Translations under genes and position numbers: made by a program | Notes under the pieces: model-generated | Database searches by the model: none | What the model saw: only the letters and a program-made list of their open reading frames with translations | What the model was told of the DNA's origin: nothing | Shown: positions 6,242 through 13,398 of the stretch, one piece after another | Layout: each line of letters begins with the position of its first letter | Numbering within the stretch: position 1 is the stretch's first letter | Origin: Proteobacteria bacterium UBA652 | Lineage (GTDB): Bacteria; Pseudomonadota; Gammaproteobacteria; Nitrosococcales; Methylophagaceae | Direction: 5' to 3' | Assembly: GCA_002299915.1 (NCBI GenBank) | Contig: DBOG01000029.1 | Span: 1-13,513, forward strand | Length of the DNA stretch: 13,513 bases

Positions 6242-7219
6242 CTAGCATGCGTTAGCGATGAGTTGTTTTAGGAGTGCAATATGATCAGCTTGAGCGTTGA
6301 GACAGGGGATATAGCTGAAGTCCTTACCGCCTGTAGTTAAAAATAGATCGAGATTTTCTATTGCAATTTCTTCTAATGTTTCTAAGCAATCCGCACTAAA
6401 GCCGGGGCAGATAACATGGACAGATGTGTTGCCTTGTTCGGCAAGTTGCTGCAAGCTTTGGAAGGTGTAAGGCTGCAACCATGCCTCTCTGCCGACCCGA
6501 GATTGAAAGCTAATTTTCCATTGTGTCGGGGATAGTTTGAGTTCGGCGGCGAGTAATTCAGCTGTGCGCAGGCATTGTGTGTCATACGGATCACCAGCAT
6601 CACAAAATCGTTGGGGAATACCATGGAATGACATGAGCAACACATCCGCTTGCGAATGTTGCTGCCAATGGGTGCGTACCGAATTAGCCAGTGCTAAAAT
6701 ATAGGCAGGATGCTCATGGTAATCTTGAATAAGCGAGAGTTCAGGTAGGGTTGGCCAAGTTTGTAATACGGCATTAACCGCATCAAAAGTGCTGCTGGTC
6801 GTGGTGTGTGAAAATTGTGGATAGAGAGGGAGCACGATAATTTTATTTACCCCTGCTTGTTGCAGCTTTTCTAATCCCGTTGCAATGCTGGGTTTCCCAT
6901 AGCGCATAGCTAATGCAACAGTTGCGGGTTCGGAGAGCGTTTGTTGTAGGCTTGCCGTTTGTAATTCTGAAATAATACGTAATGGTGATCCGGCTTTAGT
7001 CCAAACTTTTTGATAGGCTTTGCTTGCTTTATAAGGCCGTAAAGGCAGAATTATGCCATAGAGAATGGGCCACCAGATCCAGCGTGGCGTATCTACCACT
7101 CGGCGATCGGATAAAAAGGCTTTTAGATACCGTCGCACATCGTTTGGCTGAGGGGAGTCTGGTGTGCCAAGATTGGTGAGCAATATGCCGAGACGGGGTT
7201 GGTTTTGGTCAGGTGACAC
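6242..7219 (-). CDS. hemH: Ferrochelatase
   Basis: Inserts ferrous iron into protoporphyrin IX, the last step of protoheme synthesis, at the inner face of the cytoplasmic membrane. The 325 residues match the usual bacterial length. Seen in order: GILLTNLGTPDSP (11-23), KAFLSDRRVVDTPRWIWWPIL (33-53), YQKVWTKAGSPL (69-80), LPLYPQFSHTTTSST (130-144), LMSFHGIPQRF (195-205) with the active-site H199, SFQSRVGREAWLQPYT (237-252), and CPGFSADCLETLEEI (271-285) with the conserved Glu pair. The start is GTG: an in-frame stop lies 8 codons upstream and no in-frame ATG exists nearby; the ribosome binding site (GAG, 6 nt away) is weak. It leads the minus-strand run hemH-LEA14-small lipoprotein-DUF1353 and is divergent from rfbB. 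Confidence 0.97.
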   Translation of the reverse strand: MSPDQNQPRLGILLTNLGTPDSPQPNDVRRYLKAFLSDRRVVDTPRWIWWPILYGIILPLRPYKASKAYQKVWTKAGSPLRIISELQTASLQQTLSEPATVALAMRYGKPSIATGLEKLQQAGVNKIIVLPLYPQFSHTTTSSTFDAVNAVLQTWPTLPELSLIQDYHEHPAYILALANSVRTHWQQHSQADVLLMSFHGIPQRFCDAGDPYDTQCLRTAELLAAELKLSPTQWKISFQSRVGREAWLQPYTFQSLQQLAEQGNTSVHVICPGFSADCLETLEEIAIENLDLFLTTGGKDFSYIPCLNAQADHIALLKQLIANAC

Positions 7220-7250
7220 GCTATTCTCAAGTTGGGGAAATTAACTGACT

Positions 7251-7279
7251 ATTTTAGACCTTTATTAAGCCAATAACAG
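7251..7279 (-). promoter_or_regulatory. Candidate promoter of hemH (-10 TAAAAT)
   Basis: On the minus strand, TAAAAT (7256-7251) matches the -10 consensus at five of six positions. CTGTTA (7279-7274) lies 17 bp upstream as a weak -35. Transcription would start near 7244 and leave a leader of about 25 nt before the GTG. It lies back to back with the rfbB promoter region. Confidence 0.4.
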
Positions 7280-7288
7280 TCTCTTTTT

Positions 7289-7297
7289 TGTTAGAAT
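7289..7297 (+). promoter_or_regulatory. Candidate extended -10 promoter of the rfbBACD operon
   Basis: TGTTAGAAT is an extended -10 (TGN plus TAGAAT, five of six to consensus). The -35 position, 17 bp upstream, is poor (GCCAAT at 7269-7274), as is common with extended -10 promoters. Transcription would start near 7304, after the ATG at 7296 and before the preferred rfbB start. A second -10-like TATATT is at 7305-7310. Confidence 0.4.
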
Positions 7298-7328
7298 GGT
7301 ATTTTATATTAATATGTGGGGTAGCGCA

Positions 7329-8387
7329 TTGAGATTATTGGTAACAGGCGGTGCGGGCTTTATTGGATCCGCATTGATTAGGCAGCTCATCAATGAGACA
7401 GATGCAACGATTATTAATGTAGATAAGTTAACCTATGCAGGCAACCTGGCATCATTAGAATCGGTTGCAGCCTCACCCCGTTATCATTTTGTGCAAGCAG
7501 ATATTTGCGATGCTGCTGCAATGAAATCCGTATTGGTAGAATATCAACCGACGGCCATCATGCATTTGGCGGCAGAATCCCATGTTGACCGCTCTATTGA
7601 TGGACCAGGTGATTTTATTCAAACCAATTTGGTGGGGACGTATACCTTATTGGAGGCGGTGCGGGCTTACTGGACTGATTTACCAGAAGCTGAAAAATCA
7701 GCATTTCGGTTTCAGCATATTTCAACCGATGAAGTCTATGGCAGCTTGGATGAAACGAGTTTATTTACTGAAACAACACCGTACCAGCCTAATTCCCCTT
7801 ATTCCGCGAGCAAAGCAGGTAGCGATCATTTAGTGCGCGCTTGGTATCATACTTATGGCTTACCGGTATTGATAACGAATTGTTCAAACAATTATGGGCC
7901 ATACCAATTCCCTGAAAAATTAATTCCGCTCATGATTCAACAAGCCCAAGCGGGTAAACCGCTTACTATCTATGGTAAAGGCGATAATATTCGGGATTGG
8001 CTGTATGTGGATGACCATGCCCGCGCATTACGTTGTGTGTTAGAAAAGGGCACAGTGGGCGAAGTGTATAATGTCGGCGGCCATAATGAATATACCAATT
8101 TAGAAGTGGTTGAAATGTTGTGCGATATACTAGATGAGTTATTACCTGATTCATCGCATCGACCACATCGTGATCTGATGACTTTTGTTACTGATCGTCC
8201 AGGGCATGATCAACGTTATGCGATTGATGCCAACAAAATAGCGCAAAATTTAGATTGGCGACCCGAAGAAACTTTTGTCACGGGTTTGCGTCAAACGGTA
8301 CAATGGTATTTGGATAATTCGGCATGGTGTGACCAAGTATTAGATGGCAGCGACCAGCAGCAACGATTAGGTTTAAAGGGTAATTAA
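7329..8387 (+). CDS. rfbB: dTDP-glucose 4,6-dehydratase
   Basis: Second enzyme of dTDP-L-rhamnose synthesis; it converts dTDP-glucose to dTDP-4-keto-6-deoxyglucose with bound NAD+. Numbered from the chosen start, the product has 352 residues: NAD-binding TGGAGFIG (6-13), HLAAESHVDRS (79-89), catalytic HISTDEVYGSL with T133, D134, E135 (130-140), and YSASK with Y158 and K162. NCSNNYGPYQFPEKLIP and RDWLYVDDH mark the substrate part. I chose TTG at 7329 because GGGGT (7318-7322) lies 6 nt before it and the protein then begins MRLLVTGGAGF as in the family. The frame is also open from ATG 7296 and ATG 7314, which have no ribosome binding site; 7296 probably precedes the transcription start. First gene of the rfb operon, 2 nt before rfbA. 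Confidence 0.96.
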   Translation: MRLLVTGGAGFIGSALIRQLINETDATIINVDKLTYAGNLASLESVAASPRYHFVQADICDAAAMKSVLVEYQPTAIMHLAAESHVDRSIDGPGDFIQTNLVGTYTLLEAVRAYWTDLPEAEKSAFRFQHISTDEVYGSLDETSLFTETTPYQPNSPYSASKAGSDHLVRAWYHTYGLPVLITNCSNNYGPYQFPEKLIPLMIQQAQAGKPLTIYGKGDNIRDWLYVDDHARALRCVLEKGTVGEVYNVGGHNEYTNLEVVEMLCDILDELLPDSSHRPHRDLMTFVTDRPGHDQRYAIDANKIAQNLDWRPEETFVTGLRQTVQWYLDNSAWCDQVLDGSDQQQRLGLKGN

Positions 8388-8389
8388 TA

Positions 8390-9277
8390 ATGGATAAACA
8401 ACGCAAAGGAATCGTTCTGGCTGGTGGGTCGGGAACGCGGCTTTATCCTGTCACAAAAGCGTTTTGTAAACAATTATTGCCTATTTATGACAAACCGATG
8501 ATTTATTACCCGCTGGCAACTTTAATGCGAGCAGGCATGCGTGATATTTGTGTCATTTCTACACCACAAGACACACCGAGGTTAGAAAAGCTATTGGGTG
8601 ATGGCGAGCAATGGGGTATTAATATTAGTTATATTGTGCAAGATGAACCTGCGGGTATTGCGCAAGCCTTTCCATTAGCACGACATTTTATTGGTAACGA
8701 TCCCAGCGCGCTTATTTTAGGCGATAATTTATTTTATGGTCATGATATGAGCAAGATGATGGCGGTTGCTAATGAACGTAGAACGGGTGCAAGTGTCTTT
8801 GCTTATCATGTTACTAATCCTAAAGATTATGGTGTTGTGGAATTTGATAGCATGGGTGCGGCAATCAGTTTGGCAGAAAAACCATCAGAACCAAAATCAA
8901 ATTATGCGATTACAGGATTGTATTTTTATGATAATAAAGTGATCGATATTGCTGATAATTTACAACCTTCGTCACGAGGAGAATTAGAAATTACGGATCT
9001 TAACCAACAATATCTTGATCAACAGCAGCTGTATGTTGATGTGATGGGGCGAGGAATGACATGGTTAGATACGGGTACGCATGATGCCTTACTAGAAGCC
9101 GGCACATTGGTACAAGAGATTGAAAAACGCCAAGGGTTTAAGGTGCTCTGCCCTGAAGAAGTTGCTTATCGAAGCGGTTATATTGATGCTGATCAGTTAG
9201 AGGCATTGGCGGCACCTTTACTTAAAAGTGGCTATGGTGACTATTTGATGCAGATCCTAACTGATAAAGTGTATTAA
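8390..9277 (+). CDS. rfbA: Glucose-1-phosphate thymidylyltransferase
   Basis: First enzyme of the pathway: dTTP plus glucose-1-phosphate to dTDP-glucose and pyrophosphate. The 295 residues are normal for the short RmlA type. Seen: the nucleotide-binding loop GIVLAGGSGTRLYP (7-20), KQLLPIYDKPMIYYPL (27-42), QDEPAGIAQAF (84-94), LGDN with the metal-binding D112, EKP (163-165), GRGMTWLDTGTHDAL (220-234) with the second metal-site D227. The stretch KAFCKQLLP has Phe-Cys where many homologues have Val-Ser or similar; this is not at a known catalytic residue. AAAGGG precedes the ATG by 9 nt. It lies between rfbB (2-nt gap) and rfbC (9-nt gap). Confidence 0.97.
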   Translation: MDKQRKGIVLAGGSGTRLYPVTKAFCKQLLPIYDKPMIYYPLATLMRAGMRDICVISTPQDTPRLEKLLGDGEQWGINISYIVQDEPAGIAQAFPLARHFIGNDPSALILGDNLFYGHDMSKMMAVANERRTGASVFAYHVTNPKDYGVVEFDSMGAAISLAEKPSEPKSNYAITGLYFYDNKVIDIADNLQPSSRGELEITDLNQQYLDQQQLYVDVMGRGMTWLDTGTHDALLEAGTLVQEIEKRQGFKVLCPEEVAYRSGYIDADQLEALAAPLLKSGYGDYLMQILTDKVY

Positions 9278-9286
9278 AATGGGAAT

Positions 9287-9832
9287 ATGAAAATTATTGA
9301 TACCGCGATTGCGGATGTAAAAATATTAGCGCCACGGGTATTTGGTGATACCCGTGGTTTTTTTATGGAAAGTTATAATCAAAAAACCTTTCACGACTTG
9401 CTGGGTCTGAAGGTGGATTTTGTGCAAGATAACCATTCGTGTTCAGGATTGAATACATTGCGAGGCTTGCATTATCAAATAGAGCAGCCACAAGGTAAAT
9501 TAGTACGTGTCGTGTCAGGTGAAGTGTTTGATGTGGCTGTTGATTTACGCCGTAACTCGGAGACCTTTGGCAAATGGGTGGGCGCGATTCTCTCGGCTGA
9601 AAATCATCATCAACTGTGGGTGCCTACTGGTTTTGCCCATGGTTTTATGGTGTTGAGTGAGAGCGCTGATTTTGTGTATAAAACAACTGATTATTATGCG
9701 CCTGAGCATGAGCGGTGTTTACGTTGGGATGATCCGACAGTCGATATTGATTGGCCATATAAAGGTGCGCCATTGTTATCGGATAAAGATAAATTAGGTT
9801 TAGCATTGGCTGATGTGGACACATTTGCATAA
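9287..9832 (+). CDS. rfbC: dTDP-4-dehydrorhamnose 3,5-epimerase
   Basis: Third step: epimerises dTDP-4-keto-6-deoxyglucose at C3 and C5 to give dTDP-4-keto-L-rhamnose. The 181 residues form the cupin-fold enzyme: FGDTRGFFMESYN (19-31), QDNHSCSGLNTLRGLHYQ (47-64) with the catalytic base H62, K71 in QGKLVRV, PTGFAHGF (113-120), and Y131 in the ADFVYKTTDYY block. The terminal WDDP and SDKD motifs, with D168, are present. The ATG follows GGGAA by only about 2-3 nt, a poor spacing, so initiation may be coupled to the end of rfbA 9 nt upstream. A terminator-like hairpin lies within codons 16-26. It ends in TAATG, overlapping rfbD by one base. Confidence 0.97.
   Translation: MKIIDTAIADVKILAPRVFGDTRGFFMESYNQKTFHDLLGLKVDFVQDNHSCSGLNTLRGLHYQIEQPQGKLVRVVSGEVFDVAVDLRRNSETFGKWVGAILSAENHHQLWVPTGFAHGFMVLSESADFVYKTTDYYAPEHERCLRWDDPTVDIDWPYKGAPLLSDKDKLGLALADVDTFA
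9332..9364 (+). terminator. Intragenic intrinsic-terminator-like hairpin inside rfbC
   Basis: CCACGGGTAT (9332-9341) and ATACCCGTGG (9348-9357) form a perfect 10-bp stem with a 6-nt loop, immediately followed by seven Ts (9358-9364). This has every hallmark of a Rho-independent terminator on the plus strand but lies within codons 16-26 of rfbC. Whether it stops transcription is not known. It would be masked while ribosomes translate rfbC closely behind polymerase and could act when translation lags. The encoded residues (APRVFGDTRGFF) are conserved in the family, so the base pairing may partly be a by-product of protein sequence. Confidence 0.55.
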
Positions 9833-10710
9833 TGAAGATCTTGCTGATTGGCGCGAATGGCCAAGTAGGCTGGGAATGTCAGCGTAGTTTTGCCTCACTG
9901 GGCAAGGTTATCGTGCTGGAAAGGCAACAGCTTGATTTAACCGATACCCAAGCCATTCGAGATAAAATTCAACATATTAGCCCGGACATTATTGTGAATG
10001 CTACAGCTTATACAGCGGTGGATAAAGCAGAACAAGAACCGCAGCTAGCAGCCGCAATTAACACGCTTGCTCCGCAAGTGATGGCGGAAGAAGCGGTTAA
10101 ATTAGATATTCCCCTGATTCATTATTCGACCGATTATGTGTTTGATGGCGAGATAGGCCGAGCTTGGACAGAAGAAGACAAGACTAATCCCCAGAATGTC
10201 TATGGCAAAACGAAGCTGGCAGGTGAGCAGGCGATAGCGGCGACGGGCGCGGCCTATCTGATTCTTAGAACCAGCTGGGTGTATGGTGCCCGTGGGAATA
10301 ATTTTTTACGGACGATGATACGTTTAGCAACAGAGCGGGATAAGGTGTCAGTTGTGAATGATCAATTTGGATCTCCCACTTGGAGCCGAGATTTAGCGAA
10401 CGCTACAGCAGAAATTATGACGCAAGGAATTGAACAAATTGCAGACAAATCGGGTGTGTATCATCTTACCGCCGCCGGTAAAACAAGTTGGTATGGTTTT
10501 GCCCAAGTGATTTTTGAGATGCTGCAACAGCAAGGGCATAATGTGGCTGAACTAACGGGTATTCCAAGCCGTGATTATCCTACGCCAGCGGCGCGACCTG
10601 CTTATTCTTGCTTGAATAATGATAAATTTAAATCGGCTTTTAATCTGCAGATACCAGAATGGGAAGGCCAAGTGAGATTGGTGATGAAATCGCTTGCGGA
10701 TACGGATTAA
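9832..10710 (+). CDS. rfbD: dTDP-4-dehydrorhamnose reductase
   Basis: Last step: NAD(P)H-dependent reduction of dTDP-4-keto-L-rhamnose to dTDP-L-rhamnose. The 292 residues show the dinucleotide motif GANGQVG (7-13), NATAYTAVDKAE (56-67), HYSTDYVFDG (97-106), the catalytic Y124 and K128 in YGKTKLAGE, RTSWVYG (146-152), and DQFGSPTWSRDLA (177-189). Its ATG shares the A of the rfbC stop (TAATG), so the two are translationally coupled. The rfbB-A-C-D order completes the pathway. No terminator follows: its TAA interlocks with the stop of dctM on the other strand. Confidence 0.97.
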   Translation: MKILLIGANGQVGWECQRSFASLGKVIVLERQQLDLTDTQAIRDKIQHISPDIIVNATAYTAVDKAEQEPQLAAAINTLAPQVMAEEAVKLDIPLIHYSTDYVFDGEIGRAWTEEDKTNPQNVYGKTKLAGEQAIAATGAAYLILRTSWVYGARGNNFLRTMIRLATERDKVSVVNDQFGSPTWSRDLANATAEIMTQGIEQIADKSGVYHLTAAGKTSWYGFAQVIFEMLQQQGHNVAELTGIPSRDYPTPAARPAYSCLNNDKFKSAFNLQIPEWEGQVRLVMKSLADTD

Positions 10711-12020
10711 AATCCCTGCAATTTATTCATTAAATCGGGCAACCAAAGTGCCATTTTCGGAAAAGCAATCAATAAGCCCAATATCAAAACCTGAATTGCC
10801 ACAAATGGTATAATCCCTTTGTAGATGGACTGTAATTTAAGTGAAGGCGGGGCGCTGGCTTTTAAATAAAATAGTGAAAAGCCAAAAGGTGGCGTGAGAA
10901 AGGAGGTTTGTAGATTGATCGCAATCAATAAGGCAAACCACAATGGGTCAATCCCAAGATGAATCGCAACCGGTGCAATGATGGGCACAACGATAAAACA
11001 AATTTCAATAAAGTCCAAAAAGAAACCGAGCACAAAAATCATCATCATACTCAGGATTAAGAAAGTCCATTTCCCACCTGGTAAGCTATTAAAAAAGTCC
11101 AAGATTAAATTATCGCCACCCATCCCGCGAAATACTAAACCAAAGGCGGTGGCACCGATGAGGATCAGAAACACCATGCTGGTCAGGCGAGTTGTTTGTT
11201 GCAAAGCTTGTTGTAGATTTTCTAGTGTTAAACGGCGATGGCTGAGTGCCAGCAGCATCGCGCCAAGCGCGCCGACGGCAGCTGATTCTGTCGGTGAGGC
11301 AATACCAAAGAAAATAGAGCCCAACACTGCTAAGACCAGCGTCAGCGGCGGCAATAAGCTTTTAATCACTTTACGCGCGAGTTGGTTATCTTGCACCATT
11401 GGAATAGCGGGGGCCATGTCAGGGTGTCGCCATGCAATAAAGGCAATATAAGCGATATAGGCGCTCACTAATAATAAGCCCGGTATTACAGCCGCAACAA
11501 ACAGCTGACCCACAGGGACGCCAATCACATCCCCTAATAAAATTAAGATAATGCTCGGCGGAATAATTTGGCCTAGCGTGCCTGAAGCAGCAATGGTGCC
11601 ACTAGCAAGGCTAGGGGAATAATTATGTTTCAGCATTGCAGGTAGGGCAATCACTGCCATCGTCACCACAGACGCACCTACCACCCCAGTTGTCGCAGCC
11701 AATAAAGCGCCGACCAACACCACGGAAATAGCCAAGCCACCGCGAATACGGCCGAATAACTGGCCCATGGTTTCCAGCAAATCTTCCGCCAAACCTGATT
11801 TTTCTAGGATCACGCCCATAAACACAAATAAAGGCACGGCTAGCAGGGTGAAATTGGTCATAATCCCCCAAATTCGGAGCGGTAGCAGATTAAAAAAATC
11901 TAAGCCGAGAAAAAAGCTACCAAAAGCCAGTGCGACTGCGCCTAAAGTAAATGCAACGGGATATCCCGCCAGTAGCAAGATAAACAGCACCACGAACATC
12001 GCAATTGCCCAGTACTCCAT
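10707..12020 (-). CDS. dctM: TRAP transporter large permease subunit (DctM type)
   Basis: Large membrane subunit of a tripartite ATP-independent periplasmic transporter, the ion-coupled uptake channel in the inner membrane. The 437 residues are almost wholly hydrophobic, with about 12 membrane segments. The family pattern is clear: LLLAGYPVAFTLG (15-27), LPLRIWGIMTNFTLLAVPLFVFMGVILEKSGLAEDLL, GASVVTMAVIALPAML, and GTIAASGTLGQIIPPSIILILLGD. These blocks resemble the subgroup annotated for mannitol/chloroaromatic or keto-acid-type substrates (FcbT3/COG4664-like); the actual substrate cannot be read from sequence. The ATG shares a base with the dctQ stop (TAATG on the minus strand). No gene for a binding protein lies downstream; the stop instead interlocks with that of rfbD. 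Confidence 0.93.
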   Translation of the reverse strand: MEYWAIAMFVVLFILLLAGYPVAFTLGAVALAFGSFFLGLDFFNLLPLRIWGIMTNFTLLAVPLFVFMGVILEKSGLAEDLLETMGQLFGRIRGGLAISVVLVGALLAATTGVVGASVVTMAVIALPAMLKHNYSPSLASGTIAASGTLGQIIPPSIILILLGDVIGVPVGQLFVAAVIPGLLLVSAYIAYIAFIAWRHPDMAPAIPMVQDNQLARKVIKSLLPPLTLVLAVLGSIFFGIASPTESAAVGALGAMLLALSHRRLTLENLQQALQQTTRLTSMVFLILIGATAFGLVFRGMGGDNLILDFFNSLPGGKWTFLILSMMMIFVLGFFLDFIEICFIVVPIIAPVAIHLGIDPLWFALLIAINLQTSFLTPPFGFSLFYLKASAPPSLKLQSIYKGIIPFVAIQVLILGLLIAFPKMALWLPDLMNKLQGF

Positions 12021-12538
12021 TATTGCTCACCTTTTAATGAAAGTGCATGGCGTAAAATATTAGCCGTCCCTTGCAAAATCAGTAAAACAAAGGCAACTAA
12101 TATGCTGGCTTTTAAGATAAATCGGTAAGGCAATCCACCTGGATCAGGCGAGGATTCTTGATACAAATAAGCATTTTCAACAAAAGGCCAGCTGGTGATT
12201 AAAATTAGAATACAAAAAGGAAGCAATAAGAAAAGCCCCCCGAGCAGATTCACCCAATGGCGCTGACGTTCAGATATAAAGCGGCTATTAAGCAACACAT
12301 CCACCCGCACATGCTCATCATGCTTCAAGGTATACGCTGCGCCTAGTAGGAAAATGAGCGCGAATAGATGCCATTCTAGTTCCTGCAATGCGATGGAACC
12401 TTGATGGAAGAAATAACGCATGGCTACGTCATAACACACCAATAACACTAAGGCCAATACTAACCAAGCTGTCAGCTTGCCTGTCCACTCGATAAAGCTA
12501 TCAATGACCTGAATAAAGCGGCTTAGCTTGTTTACCAC
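12020..12538 (-). CDS. dctQ: TRAP transporter small permease subunit (DctQ type)
   Basis: Small membrane subunit that pairs with DctM. The 172 residues have four membrane segments (about 20-42, 55-73, 94-116, 142-160). The motif CYDVAMRYFFHQGS (35-48) and LQELEWHLFALIFLLGAAYTL (51-71) are typical, as is SPDPGGLPYR (129-138), which points to the FcbT2/COG4665-like subgroup and so agrees with the subgroup of its partner. It starts at GTG (12538) 7 nt before the end of ttcA, in another frame, with GAGG about 10 nt upstream. It ends in TAATG, coupling it to dctM. Confidence 0.9.
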   Translation of the reverse strand: MVNKLSRFIQVIDSFIEWTGKLTAWLVLALVLLVCYDVAMRYFFHQGSIALQELEWHLFALIFLLGAAYTLKHDEHVRVDVLLNSRFISERQRHWVNLLGGLFLLLPFCILILITSWPFVENAYLYQESSPDPGGLPYRFILKASILVAFVLLILQGTANILRHALSLKGEQ

Positions 12539-13371
12539 GGGACGGGAGCCTCACTAAAATCAAAATCAGCAATGGGATTGCGTTTGCCTTCTAGATTTTT
12601 AAAATCAAACAATTCGCCATCTGCCATTTGAGAAGGTGAAATATTTTGTAAGCTACGGAAGATGTTTTCTACCCGGCCAGGTTGTTCTTTATCCCATGTT
12701 TGCAACATCTGCTTGATATTCTGTCGCTGCATATTGGGTTGGGAGCCACATAGATTACAAGGGATAATCGGGAATTCACGAATGGCCGCATAGCGTTCAA
12801 TATCCGATTCTTTGGTGTAAGCCAATGGCCGAATTAAAATATTCTGCTTATCATCGCTGAGCAGTTTAGGTGGCATTGCCTTGATTTTGCTGCCAAAAAA
12901 CATATTCAGAAACAAGGTTTCAACAATATCATCGCGATGATGGCCCAAAGCAATTTTAGTCACCCCATTATCGCGCGCAAAGCCATATAAAACGCCACGT
13001 CGCAGGCGAGAGCAAATCCCACACGTTGTTTTCCCCTCTGGCACGCGTGCTTGCACTTGGCTATACGTATCTTCTTCAATAATATGAAAAGGCACGCCTA
13101 GTTCAGATAAATAATTTGGCAGAATATCTTCAGGGAAATCCGGTTGTTTTTGATCAAGGTTCACTGCCAAAATATCGAAATTAATCGGCGCATGTTCTTT
13201 AAGATGCAGCAGAATATCCAGCAGGGTATAGCTATCTTTGCCACCCGACAAACACACCATGATTTTATCGCTATCTTGAATCATATCGTAATCCGCAATC
13301 GCTTGGCCGGCAGTACGGTGAAGGCGTTTGCGGAGTTTGTTATATTCGTAGGTGTCTTTTTGGGCTGTCAT
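12532..13371 (-). CDS. ttcA: tRNA 2-thiocytidine biosynthesis protein TtcA
   Basis: Iron-sulfur, ATP-dependent enzyme that thiolates cytidine 32 in certain tRNAs (s2C32), in the cytoplasm. Numbered from the chosen ATG, the 279 residues include the PP-loop SGGKDS (42-47), PEGKTTCGICSRLRRG with C117 and C120, LGHHRDDIVETLFLNMFFG (142-160), MPPKLLSDD (166-174), and PIIPCNLCGSQPN (201-213) with C205, the likely third cluster ligand, and C208. The frame is open a further 37 codons upstream to a TTG at 13482, but that extension is unlike TtcA, whereas MTAQKDTYEYNKLRKRLHR is a normal family start. No clear ribosome binding site precedes this ATG. Its last 7 nt overlap dctQ, which suggests one transcript. 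Confidence 0.96.
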   Translation of the reverse strand: MTAQKDTYEYNKLRKRLHRTAGQAIADYDMIQDSDKIMVCLSGGKDSYTLLDILLHLKEHAPINFDILAVNLDQKQPDFPEDILPNYLSELGVPFHIIEEDTYSQVQARVPEGKTTCGICSRLRRGVLYGFARDNGVTKIALGHHRDDIVETLFLNMFFGSKIKAMPPKLLSDDKQNILIRPLAYTKESDIERYAAIREFPIIPCNLCGSQPNMQRQNIKQMLQTWDKEQPGRVENIFRSLQNISPSQMADGELFDFKNLEGKRNPIADFDFSEAPVPW

Positions 13372-13380
13372 AAGCGGGAT

Positions 13381-13398
13381 ATTATAGCTTATGGCTAT
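13381..13398 (-). promoter_or_regulatory. TATAAT box overlapping a small dyad just upstream of ttcA
   Basis: On the minus strand a perfect TATAAT (13386-13381) ends 9 nt before the ttcA ATG, with no good -35 at the usual distance. A start 6-7 nt later would leave a leader of only about 3 nt. ATAGC (13384-13388) and GCTAT (13394-13398) form a perfect inverted repeat overlapping the box and could be an operator. The remaining bases to the window edge hold a GGGGA/TCCCC hairpin (13429-13452) and no recognisable gene. Confidence 0.3.

Noticed and set aside
10856..10884. 8-bp inverted repeat TGGCTTTT/AAAAGCCA that might be a terminator
   Set aside because: It is AT-rich, inside the dctM coding sequence, and not followed by a T run on either strand.
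10978..11451. 157-codon open frame on the plus strand
   Set aside because: Antisense to dctM; the basic, Lys- and Ile-rich product is what the reverse of hydrophobic membrane-protein codons gives.
11767..12063. 98-codon open frame on the plus strand across the dctQ/dctM junction
   Set aside because: Antisense shadow of two well-supported genes, with no ribosome binding site or family match.
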